11,497 nt of DNA. Origin: Fidelibacterota bacterium. Its GTDB lineage: Bacteria > Fidelibacterota > Marinisomatia > Marinisomatales > UBA8229. The stretch is from positions 1 through 11,497 of the forward strand of contig DPYO01000055.1 in the NCBI GenBank assembly GCA_003535775.1. The letters are read 5' to 3'. How positions within the stretch are numbered: position 1 is the first letter of the stretch; every line of letters begins with the position of its first letter. Shown piece after piece: positions 1 to 6,657 of the stretch. A program made the translations under genes and the position numbers. Under the pieces are notes generated by a model. The model searched no databases. It was not told where the DNA came from and saw only the letters and a program-made list of their open reading frames with translations.

Positions 1-180
1 ATGAGATTGAATTGGTCCAGGGAGGAAGTTGATAATAAACTTCACGATATTATGAAGAGTATTCATAATGCTTGTGTAACTCATGGCAAGGAAGGTGACT
101 TCACCAATTACGTAAAAGGTGCAAACATTGCCGGGTTCATCAAAGTTGCAGATGCAATGCTTGATCAGGGTGTTGTTTAA
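1..180 (+). CDS. gdhA: NADP-type glutamate dehydrogenase, C-terminal end (5' partial)
   Basis: The reading frame is open from base 1 and ends at TAA 178-180, giving 59 residues. These match the C-terminal end of hexameric bacterial glutamate dehydrogenases, which interconvert 2-oxoglutarate plus ammonium and glutamate using NAD(P)H in the cytoplasm. The diagnostic stretch is LHDIMKSIHNAC, followed by NYVKGANIAGFIKVADAML and a short tail. The NYV-GANIAGF-KVADAM signature is near-invariant in the roughly 450-residue GdhA family, so most of the gene lies left of the window. The ATG at base 1 is an internal methionine and not the start. NADP preference is inferred from family resemblance (E. coli GdhA type), since the coenzyme domain is not visible. 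A strong hairpin terminator follows 22 bases after the stop. Confidence 0.93.
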   Translation: MRLNWSREEVDNKLHDIMKSIHNACVTHGKEGDFTNYVKGANIAGFIKVADAMLDQGVV

Positions 181-202
181 CTATACAGTTAATTATATAT
201 AT

Positions 203-239
203 AAAAAACGCCTCAGAATATTCTGAGGCGTTTTTTGTT
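203..239. terminator. Bidirectional Rho-independent terminator
   Basis: The arms CGCCTCAGAA (209-218) and TTCTGAGGCG (221-230) form a perfect 10-bp stem around a TA centre. The stem is flanked by AAAAAA (203-208) and TTTTTT (231-236), so each strand reads as a GC-rich hairpin followed by a U-run. It lies between the stop of gdhA (180) and the stop of the convergent minus-strand gene (277) and should serve both. Confidence 0.93.
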
Positions 240-276
240 TTATAAGGTAAAAATATCTGATGAGTTTCTGATTATC

Positions 277-3270
277 TTAAATTCCAGTTGATTGTTCTTC
301 ATCCATAATTTCCTCGACAATATCCGGTTGACGCTGTATAATACCTTCGCCATTTTGTCCATTGATTATTACTATTAACGATTTTTCGGTTTGAATCCAA
401 GCTGTGTGGGTCTTTTTGTCTTTTACAGTTTGCTGGTGAATCCAATCCATATTAAAATAATCCTGATCCCCCTTGTGATTGATTGTAAAGTATCCAATTC
501 TCATTCCAGTAACATTTTGAAAAAAGTGACTTCCAAATGAAGGGTCAACAGGGAATTCTTCCAGGCCAAGTTCAATGATTACTTTAGCTCCGGAAATGTG
601 TGTCCAGTTAACTGGTACTCCCAACCATGGATCTGCTGAGCCCCATCTCCCAGGACCAACCAGAATATATGGTTGGGTAGAACCCAGTTTTTTATTATAC
701 GATTCAATTTCTTTGGAAATTTTGATAGTATTTTCAGTACGGAATGTTTTGGGATTAACAAAAATGATATTTTTGATTCCTTCGATTTTTCCATTGCCCA
801 AGACCACACCACTTTTGCAAATAATATCTTTATCATGAATGAAGGTAGCATCTTTCTTAATATTCAGTGTGCTCAAAAGCATTGGTTTTATTTGTAAAAG
901 ACAGAATTCAGGAGGTTTATCAATATCTTTGTAAAGATTTACAGAATATTCAATTTCCACATGACCACCTAGAGATTTCTTCCCAATTTTCAAGATTTCA
1001 GCAAGGATTTCAGCAAGAGGAAATGAATTCCATTTTAAGACAGGTGCGAACGTGATGACCCGTGTACCTGGATACTGTAAGGAATCTCGGACTATGTTAT
1101 CTTCCAGAGAGACTACGCTTCCTGCCCAATCAAGAGTCCCATCCTTTTCTGCAGCGTCCAGATCATACGATTTCAGATTACCCTTTTCACCATATTTAAG
1201 AAGATTATTATTTGAGTTAAGATTCAATGCGTAAAACGAATTTTGTGAATTTTGGATTGTTGCTTTTACCGAATAAAACTGGGGGAGAATTGTGGGATAT
1301 TTTGGAGAAAAACGCAAGGCGTTTTCTCGGTTCACAACTGTTCGCCCCATTCCTAAAGCAATTGTTGCAATCCCTTCATCACGTTTCATATATGATACGG
1401 GATAATAATTTAAGGATTGAGCTGTTCCACTAAGAGTGGGATAAAACCGGGAACCATGCTTTTGACCAATCAATTCCATAAGGATTACCCCCATTTTCTC
1501 TTCTTCTCGTTGCTGAATTGAATTTTTTAACAGAGTTTTCGGCTCCTGAAAATATGTTGAAGCATACACACGTTTTATTGCTTCACATAACTGGTTAAAT
1601 CGTGTTTCCTTATTTTTTGCTGTGTTTGGAAGCATGTAGGTTGCATACATTCCTGCCAGAGGTTGATACATAGAGTCTTCCAATAAAGCTGAAGAACGTA
1701 CAGCAATAGGATATTGCACTTCAGAAAGAAAAATTTTCAGTTTTTTTCGAAGGTTTTTAGGTAATTTGCTACGTAAAAATAGATTTTCGACTGAACTATT
1801 GGACTGAGCATTTAAAGCTTTTACCCAGAGGTTGTTGTCATTCATAAATTGGTCAAATTCATCGGTTCCAATAACAGCTAATCGAGGGATACGGATATTC
1901 ACATTTGGGAATTTATTTTGAAGATGGGACTTTGTGATGACGGAATTCATAAATCCTAGTCCGCGTGCTTTACCTCCAAGGGATCCGGTTGAAATTCGTA
2001 TAAAATCTGTTTCCTGTGGTTTCACTTCTGAAGTGAATTCAGTCATTTGACTCTTTTGCTGGATATCAAGAATTTCATTTATGGACTGAACCATTTCAGA
2101 GCGCAGATGATTAATATCTTTAAAATCACTGATTGTTAAGGGTTTTAATATTGCTGCCAAGTCAAATTCTCCTCGTGCAGCAATCCAGTTAGAAAAATGA
2201 TTACTGGAAGCATGATATGCTAATGAATTTTTCGGGATTCGGAGCAATCGGTTCCGAAGAGTTTTTAAATCAGAAGCCCGCGCAAGTTTTTTACCGGCTT
2301 TGTTCCGAAAAATGAAATCCCCAAAACCGAAGTTATTCAGAATAAATTTCTTGAGGTCCTGTAGAAGTGTACTTGATTGTTTATTTAAATATACGGCATG
2401 TATTTGTTGAGCTTTTATTGCGTGTTTTTCATCTGTAGATTGAAGCATAACCGGCATATTCGGTTCTTTTTTTCTTACGTATTCAATAAATTTAATTCCA
2501 GCTTCGGAATCCATTTCTCCATTCATGGGAAACCTAATATCAGAAATAATTCCTAAAATATTGGATTGATACCGATTAAAATATGTTTTTGCTTCTGAAT
2601 AATTGGTTGCAAGAAGGATTTTTGGCCGTCCCCGCAAATGAAGAAGACGTTGAGTATCATTTAAACTTTTTCCCACCAGGTGTTTTGTGTGGTACATAAT
2701 TTCCCGATATATGAAGGGAAGCATGAGGGAATAGTATCTTGATGTGTCTTCCACAAGGATAATTGCCCGAACGTCTCCCTCTAAAATATCTCTTTTTGAA
2801 TTTTTCCTGTCTTCTATCTGTTTAATGATAGCGGGAAAGACATTTGCATTTCCTGACCATAAAAATACACGATCCACTGAATTCTGAAGAGCTTCCTCCG
2901 GTAATTGTTTAATTTCAGATTCATCAAATGCAAGCAAGATCACCGGTTTTCTCGGATACATCTTTTTGACTTTAAGACCGAAAGAAAGCGGATTCATATC
3001 TGCAATCCTCATCATAACGATGACAATATCAAGCTTTCGTTTTGAGAGCATTTCCAATGCAGCCTTGGCTGAATTTGCTTGCCAAACTCGAGGTGCATAA
3101 TTGAAATTCATTCCAATATATTCGTGGAGGATTTGTTCCGTTAATCTTCCATCTTCTTCCAAAATAAACGCATCATACGGACTGGCTACCAATAGGATTT
3201 CGTGGACTCTATAGAGCATGAGGTCCTGAAAGTCAATGCGTTTTATTTGTGTTATTTTTCTGGGTGGCAT
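277..3270 (-). CDS. Two-receiver PEP/pyruvate-binding (PPDK N-domain) ATP-grasp protein
   Basis: This 997-residue cytoplasmic protein has no signal peptide or membrane segment. Residues ~20-155 resemble a CheY-like receiver, but the expected phospho-acceptor position (after DIVIV) is Met86. Residues ~166-315 form a second receiver-like domain with acidic E174/D175, candidate phospho-acceptor D244 in GIISDIRFP, S278/T279 and K297. A helical linker with the motif YHASSNHFSNW (352-362) follows. From ~425 comes the ATP-grasp domain of PEP synthase/pyruvate phosphate dikinase: GGKARGLGF (432-440), VRSSALLED (524-532), EIEYSV (772-777) and LQIKPM (792-797). A conserved-looking tail carries GPGRWGSADPWLGVP (872-886). 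The swivelling phosphohistidine domain and the PEP/pyruvate TIM barrel of full-length PpsA/PpdK are missing, so it should not be called PEP synthase despite common database naming. Substrate and partner are unknown. The start ATG 3270 has no clear ribosome-binding site; Met18 (ATG 3219) is an alternative. Confidence 0.85.
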   Translation of the reverse strand: MPPRKITQIKRIDFQDLMLYRVHEILLVASPYDAFILEEDGRLTEQILHEYIGMNFNYAPRVWQANSAKAALEMLSKRKLDIVIVMMRIADMNPLSFGLKVKKMYPRKPVILLAFDESEIKQLPEEALQNSVDRVFLWSGNANVFPAIIKQIEDRKNSKRDILEGDVRAIILVEDTSRYYSLMLPFIYREIMYHTKHLVGKSLNDTQRLLHLRGRPKILLATNYSEAKTYFNRYQSNILGIISDIRFPMNGEMDSEAGIKFIEYVRKKEPNMPVMLQSTDEKHAIKAQQIHAVYLNKQSSTLLQDLKKFILNNFGFGDFIFRNKAGKKLARASDLKTLRNRLLRIPKNSLAYHASSNHFSNWIAARGEFDLAAILKPLTISDFKDINHLRSEMVQSINEILDIQQKSQMTEFTSEVKPQETDFIRISTGSLGGKARGLGFMNSVITKSHLQNKFPNVNIRIPRLAVIGTDEFDQFMNDNNLWVKALNAQSNSSVENLFLRSKLPKNLRKKLKIFLSEVQYPIAVRSSALLEDSMYQPLAGMYATYMLPNTAKNKETRFNQLCEAIKRVYASTYFQEPKTLLKNSIQQREEEKMGVILMELIGQKHGSRFYPTLSGTAQSLNYYPVSYMKRDEGIATIALGMGRTVVNRENALRFSPKYPTILPQFYSVKATIQNSQNSFYALNLNSNNNLLKYGEKGNLKSYDLDAAEKDGTLDWAGSVVSLEDNIVRDSLQYPGTRVITFAPVLKWNSFPLAEILAEILKIGKKSLGGHVEIEYSVNLYKDIDKPPEFCLLQIKPMLLSTLNIKKDATFIHDKDIICKSGVVLGNGKIEGIKNIIFVNPKTFRTENTIKISKEIESYNKKLGSTQPYILVGPGRWGSADPWLGVPVNWTHISGAKVIIELGLEEFPVDPSFGSHFFQNVTGMRIGYFTINHKGDQDYFNMDWIHQQTVKDKKTHTAWIQTEKSLIVIINGQNGEGIIQRQPDIVEEIMDEEQSTGI

Positions 3271-3374
3271 TGGTATAAATTAAGAGAATAGGTTGAATTA
3301 AAAAACAGGAGATTCTTATTTAGAAAATATTTGAATAGTATAGATAATGCAATTAATTTTTCCAGTCATTACAG

Positions 3375-4094
3375 GTGAATAGGTTTAACGTGAGTTTGTC
3401 AATTTCTGATTATCGTCATTTTTTCCTGGATATTTTTTTCCCGAACCAATGCCTGGTATGTAATAAAGGAATCTTCAGATCGAGTGATAGTGTCTGTTCC
3501 CAGTGCCTCATGAGTTTTGAAAAAACAAATTTGGGTAACTGGGTCAAAAATCTTTCTCACTTTGAAGGGTTGGACGGAGTTTATTCGGGATGGTATTTTA
3601 ATGATCAAATTCAACGGGTAATACATTCGTTAAAATATGAAGAAAGGGCTACATTAGGATGGGAGCTAGGACATCATTTAGGAAACATGTTACCTTTGAC
3701 TCAGGTTGGAGATTTGGATTTCTTAATACCGGTTCCACTTCATTCTGTTAAAAAAAGAGAGCGGGGGTATAATCAGGCGAAATGGATTGCGCAGGGATTA
3801 TCGTCTATTTGGGAAGTTCCAGTAGATTTTTCTATTCTGAAGAGAAAAAAGTATACAGAAACTCAAACAATGTTATCCAGTATAGACCGGAAACAAAACA
3901 TGGATAAAGCGTTTGAAGTAAAGAAGCCGATGAAAGGAATAACAATCGGGATTATTGATGATGTTTTAACAACAGGATCTACCATGTCTGCGTGTGCCGT
4001 CATGTTAAAGGAGAAGGGATTTCAATCAGTTTTTGCAATTAGTTGCAGTACGCCGAAACTGGAAAAGAAGAAAGATTTAAGTCAGGGAAAATAG
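3375..4094 (+). CDS. comF: ComF family phosphoribosyltransferase-like protein
   Basis: This 239-residue protein has ComF/GntX architecture. An N-terminal zinc ribbon uses C26-x2-C29 and C41-x2-C44. The type I phosphoribosyltransferase fold carries IPVPLHSVKKRERGYNQ (118-134, the family signature) and the PRPP loop IIDDVLTTGST (193-203). In competent bacteria ComF is needed for uptake or processing of single-stranded transforming DNA, while many homologues occur in species without known competence. No enzymatic reaction is established for the family. The GTG start at 3375 gives full coverage of the ribbon, but its ribosome-binding site is poor. GTG 3390 (codon 6) and TTG 3396 remain possible and would not affect any motif. 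It is the first plus-strand gene after a 104-base divergent gap and its stop abuts the pgk start, suggesting one transcript with pgk. Confidence 0.88.
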   Translation: MNRFNVSLSISDYRHFFLDIFFPNQCLVCNKGIFRSSDSVCSQCLMSFEKTNLGNWVKNLSHFEGLDGVYSGWYFNDQIQRVIHSLKYEERATLGWELGHHLGNMLPLTQVGDLDFLIPVPLHSVKKRERGYNQAKWIAQGLSSIWEVPVDFSILKRKKYTETQTMLSSIDRKQNMDKAFEVKKPMKGITIGIIDDVLTTGSTMSACAVMLKEKGFQSVFAISCSTPKLEKKKDLSQGK

Positions 4095-4102
4095 TTCGCT
4101 TG

Positions 4103-5287
4103 TTGAAAATACTTACATTATTTGATTTAAAATTAAAACGGGTTCTTATTCGTGTGGATTTTAATGTTCCTATCCAGAATGGAAAAGTTGCTGATGATTT
4201 CAGGGTTAGAGCTGCATTGCCTACAATAAAACATTGTTTGAACGAAGGAGCTTCTATAGTTCTCATATCCCATTTAGGCCGCCCAGAAGGACAAATCAAT
4301 CCTGCAATGAGTTTAATGCCCGTAGGTGAAACGCTGGCAGGACTTCTGGAGATGCCCATTAAATTTTCAGACAACTGTGTTTCAAGCGATGCCAAAGATG
4401 TTTCGTTGGGATTAAAGCCAGGTGAAATACATTTGTTGGAAAACCTTCGATTCCATGATGATGAAACAAAAAATGATAAACGTTTTAGCTATCTATTGTC
4501 CAAACACGGGGGAATATACATCAATGATGCTTTTGGTACTGCTCATCGTGCTCATGCGTCCAACGTGGGCGTAGTTAAAAATTTTAGCCAAAAAGGAATG
4601 GGTTTTCTGATTAAAAAAGAATTAAAATTCCTGAATTCTGTGATCCGAAATCCAAAACGTCCACTGACTTTGATTTTGGGAGGTGCAAAAATTGGAGGAA
4701 AACTTGAATTGATCCATCAATTTATACAAAATGCCGATTCTATTATAATTGGAGGAGGGATGGCATTTACTTTTCTGAAGGCAAAAGGTCATGATGTTGG
4801 TGTATCCCTAGTTGATGATACTATGATTGATATAGCAAACTCCATTTTAAAAGAAGCAAGGATAAAGAAGACAGACATCATTTTTCCAAGTGATTTTATT
4901 GGTGTAGAAAAACCTGAAAAACCAGGTAGTATAAAGATTATGAAAATTGATCATATTCCATCAACGAAAATGGGTGTCGATGTGGGTCCTGCTTCCGCTC
5001 AACAATTTTCGGAAATAATTCAATCATCAGGCACCATCATCTGGAATGGACCCATGGGAATTTTTGAAGTGCCAGAGTATTCAATCGGAACCAGGGGAAT
5101 TGCTCAGGCTATGGTAAAAGCAACAAATGAAGGAGCTATTACTGTAGTGGGAGGAGGTGATACTGCTTCTGCAGTCAAACAATTTGGTGTGCATAATGAC
5201 ATGTCTCATGTTTCAACCGGAGGCGGAGCATCCCTGGAACTACTAAGTGGGAATCAATTACCTGCATTATTTGCATTAGAACAATAA
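4103..5287 (+). CDS. pgk: Phosphoglycerate kinase
   Basis: Catalyses the reversible transfer of phosphate from 1,3-bisphosphoglycerate to ADP, giving 3-phosphoglycerate and ATP in glycolysis. From TTG 4103 the protein is 394 residues, the usual bacterial length, and begins MKILTLFDLK, aligning with the normal family N-terminus. Motifs in order: RVDFNVP (17-23), SHLGRP (56-61), ENLRFH (113-118), INDAFGTAHRAHAS (140-153), LGGAK (192-196), IIGGGMAFTFLKAKG (215-229), WNGPMGIFEVP (314-324) and GGGDTASAV (350-358). The STGGGASLELLSG stretch (371-383) closes the active site. An upstream in-frame ATG at 4043 would overlap comF by 52 bases and add 20 non-family residues, so I reject it. TTG 4100 is also possible. 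The only Shine-Dalgarno-like stretch, AGGG at 4084-4087, is rather far away, so translation may be coupled to comF, whose stop lies 8 bases upstream. Confidence 0.95.
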   Translation: MKILTLFDLKLKRVLIRVDFNVPIQNGKVADDFRVRAALPTIKHCLNEGASIVLISHLGRPEGQINPAMSLMPVGETLAGLLEMPIKFSDNCVSSDAKDVSLGLKPGEIHLLENLRFHDDETKNDKRFSYLLSKHGGIYINDAFGTAHRAHASNVGVVKNFSQKGMGFLIKKELKFLNSVIRNPKRPLTLILGGAKIGGKLELIHQFIQNADSIIIGGGMAFTFLKAKGHDVGVSLVDDTMIDIANSILKEARIKKTDIIFPSDFIGVEKPEKPGSIKIMKIDHIPSTKMGVDVGPASAQQFSEIIQSSGTIIWNGPMGIFEVPEYSIGTRGIAQAMVKATNEGAITVVGGGDTASAVKQFGVHNDMSHVSTGGGASLELLSGNQLPALFALEQ

Positions 5288-5357
5288 ACATTCTTTTATT
5301 TAATTTGTCGAAAAATAATTAAGAAAAATACATTACAATTCAATTGATTTTGTATTG

Positions 5358-5371
5358 AAAGGAAATAATTG
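5358..5371 (+). promoter_or_regulatory. Ribosome-binding site fixing a TTG start for tpiA
   Basis: AAAGGA at 5358-5363 stands 5 bases before TTG 5369-5371. No ATG or GTG lies in frame between here and the conserved NWKMN motif, so this site decides that tpiA starts with TTG. Confidence 0.75.
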
Positions 5372-6127
5372 AAAAAAAATATAGTAGCGGGGAACTGGAA
5401 GATGAATAAAACCCCTACTGAGGGCCGGTCTTTCCTTACAAAAATCGTCAATTTACTTTTGGATATAAAAAGGACTGAAGTTATATTCTGCCCGCCTTTT
5501 CCAGGCTTGTTTGGATTGGATAAACTTCTGGAAGGAACAGGTTTCTCTCTTGGGGCACAAAATTGTCACTGGGAAAAACAAGGAGCTTTCACAGGTGAGA
5601 TTTCACCTCAGATGTTAAAAACATGTGGTGTGGAATATGTGATAGTCGGCCATTCTGAACGTCGCCATGGGTTTGGTGAATCAGACGAGTGGATAAATCA
5701 AAAAATTCAGGCGGTATTGGAATGCGGGATGAAACCTATATTTTGTATCGGTGAAACATCTCAGGAAAGAAAAAAAGTGGAAACCCAGAGTGTCCTCGTG
5801 AGGCAATTAACTGAAGGATTGTCCGGAATCGTATCTTTGGAAAAAGTTATTTTAGCCTACGAACCTGTATGGGCGATAGGAACGGGAGAGAATGCATTCC
5901 CGGAACAGGTTGAAGAAGCGAATCAAATTATTCGATCCTGGATCGGAAATTTCTACGGTGTAGAAACTGGAGATAAAGTTTCCATCCTGTATGGTGGTTC
6001 TGTGAACCCGGAGAATACTGTAGCACTTATCCAAACGGGAGAAATAGACGGATTTTTGATAGGAGGAGCTAGTTTACATGTCGAATCATTTTGTTCCATT
6101 GTTCAACAAGTTGATGAAAAATATTAA
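5369..6127 (+). CDS. tpiA: Triosephosphate isomerase
   Basis: Interconverts dihydroxyacetone phosphate and glyceraldehyde 3-phosphate. The 252-residue protein has standard TIM-barrel length and all catalytic residues: N9 and K11 in AGNWKMN (7-13), the electrophile H95 in VGHSERR (93-99), and the general base E165 in AYEPVWAIGTG (163-173), which continues into flexible loop 6. The phosphate-binding YGGSV (208-212) and the GGAS loop (232-235) are also present. It starts at TTG with a good AAAGGA site. An 81-base AT-rich gap separates it from pgk, and secG follows after 9 bases. The gap contains no GC-rich hairpin, so read-through from pgk is likely, although a separate promoter there is possible (TACAAT at 5334-5339 resembles a -10 box). 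No glyceraldehyde-3-phosphate dehydrogenase gene is adjacent, so only part of the lower glycolytic set is clustered. Confidence 0.97.
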   Translation: MKKNIVAGNWKMNKTPTEGRSFLTKIVNLLLDIKRTEVIFCPPFPGLFGLDKLLEGTGFSLGAQNCHWEKQGAFTGEISPQMLKTCGVEYVIVGHSERRHGFGESDEWINQKIQAVLECGMKPIFCIGETSQERKKVETQSVLVRQLTEGLSGIVSLEKVILAYEPVWAIGTGENAFPEQVEEANQIIRSWIGNFYGVETGDKVSILYGGSVNPENTVALIQTGEIDGFLIGGASLHVESFCSIVQQVDEKY

Positions 6128-6136
6128 GGAGATATC

Positions 6137-6466
6137 ATGCAAGGATTTTTAATCACGATTCATGCTTTGGTTAGTCTGTTTTTAGTTATGGTAATTTTGA
6201 TGCAGGCAAGTCAGGGAGGTGGACTTTCGGGTACATTTGGAAGCGGTGCTACAAGTGCGATCATGGGAGGCAGGGGAGCAGCTTCATTGTTAAGCAAACT
6301 TACCACCTGGCTGGTTATTATATTCATGACGTTGGCTTTGTTAATCACTTTTTTCAGTTCACCCTCACTTGCTGAAACGGAATCATTGCTGAAAAAAGAA
6401 GCAGAAAGTCGGATCATTACACCCGGAGCTGATCTTTCATTGCCGACAGTTCTAGAAAAACAGTAA
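6137..6466 (+). CDS. secG: Preprotein translocase subunit SecG
   Basis: A small inner-membrane subunit of the SecYEG channel that assists SecA-driven protein export. The 109 residues form two hydrophobic spans (about 4-23 and 55-74). They are joined by a glycine-rich cytoplasmic loop, QASQGGGLSGTFGSG (23-37), which is the family hallmark, followed by a polar tail of about 35 residues. The length is typical of SecG. The ATG at 6137 is preceded by a strong AAGGAG (6126-6131) that overlaps the tpiA stop codon, so the two genes are almost certainly co-transcribed and probably translated in sequence. The tpiA-secG pairing is common in many bacterial groups and has no known functional meaning beyond co-expression. 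Confidence 0.95.
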   Translation: MQGFLITIHALVSLFLVMVILMQASQGGGLSGTFGSGATSAIMGGRGAASLLSKLTTWLVIIFMTLALLITFFSSPSLAETESLLKKEAESRIITPGADLSLPTVLEKQ

Positions 6467-6549
6467 CCTAGACTATTTAAAATTTGATCGTTAGTTCAGA
6501 CTTGAGAGATTTGATTGGTTTGGAGCATTTGCTCTAACTTTAATAAATT

Positions 6550-6633
6550 GCCGAAGTGGTGGAATTGGTAGACACGCTACCTTGAGGGGGTAGTGTCCGA
6601 AAGGGTGTGCCGGTTCGAGTCCGGCCTTCGGCA
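6550..6633 (+). tRNA. tRNA-Leu (anticodon GAG)
   Basis: An 84-base class II tRNA folds cleanly by eye. The acceptor stem pairs GCCGAAG (6550-6556) with CTTCGGC (6626-6632), with discriminator A6633. The anticodon stem CTACC/GGTAG (6577-6581/6589-6593) encloses the loop TTGAGGG with anticodon GAG at 6584-6586, reading CUC and CUU leucine codons. A long variable arm spans about 6594-6608. The T-stem GCCGG/CCGGC (6609-6613/6621-6625) encloses TTCGAGT. It resembles E. coli tRNA-Leu(GAG) closely. The 3' CCA is not encoded (CAA follows A6633), so it must be added by CCA transferase. It sits between secG and the TPR gene on the same strand. Confidence 0.97.
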
Positions 6634-6657
6634 CAAGTTCAAAGCGAGGAAAAATAA

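Noticed and set aside
575..1433. Several plus-strand open frames of 60-90 codons within the 997-residue minus-strand gene
   Set aside because: They are antisense to a gene with clear PPDK and receiver motifs, show no domain or good start site, and are typical shadow frames.
3271..3374. Promoters in the 104-base divergent gap between the minus-strand gene and comF
   Set aside because: GATAAT at 3343-3348 resembles a -10 box, but no acceptable -35 element lies at the right distance, and the minus strand shows no convincing box, so I did not annotate one.
4043..4102. Upstream ATG extending pgk by 20 residues
   Set aside because: The extension overlaps comF by 52 bases and has no match to PGK N-termini, while TTG 4103 gives the normal family beginning.
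4039..4395. 118-codon minus-strand frame opposite pgk
   Set aside because: It lies wholly opposite the comF end and the conserved PGK N-domain, with no recognisable protein features.
6520..6549. Imperfect hairpin with GAGCA/TGCTC core before the tRNA, considered as a terminator for secG
   Set aside because: The stem is short with a two-base loop and only CTTT follows, so it is too weak. A -10-like TTTAAT at 6539-6544 is too close to the tRNA 5' end to call as its promoter.
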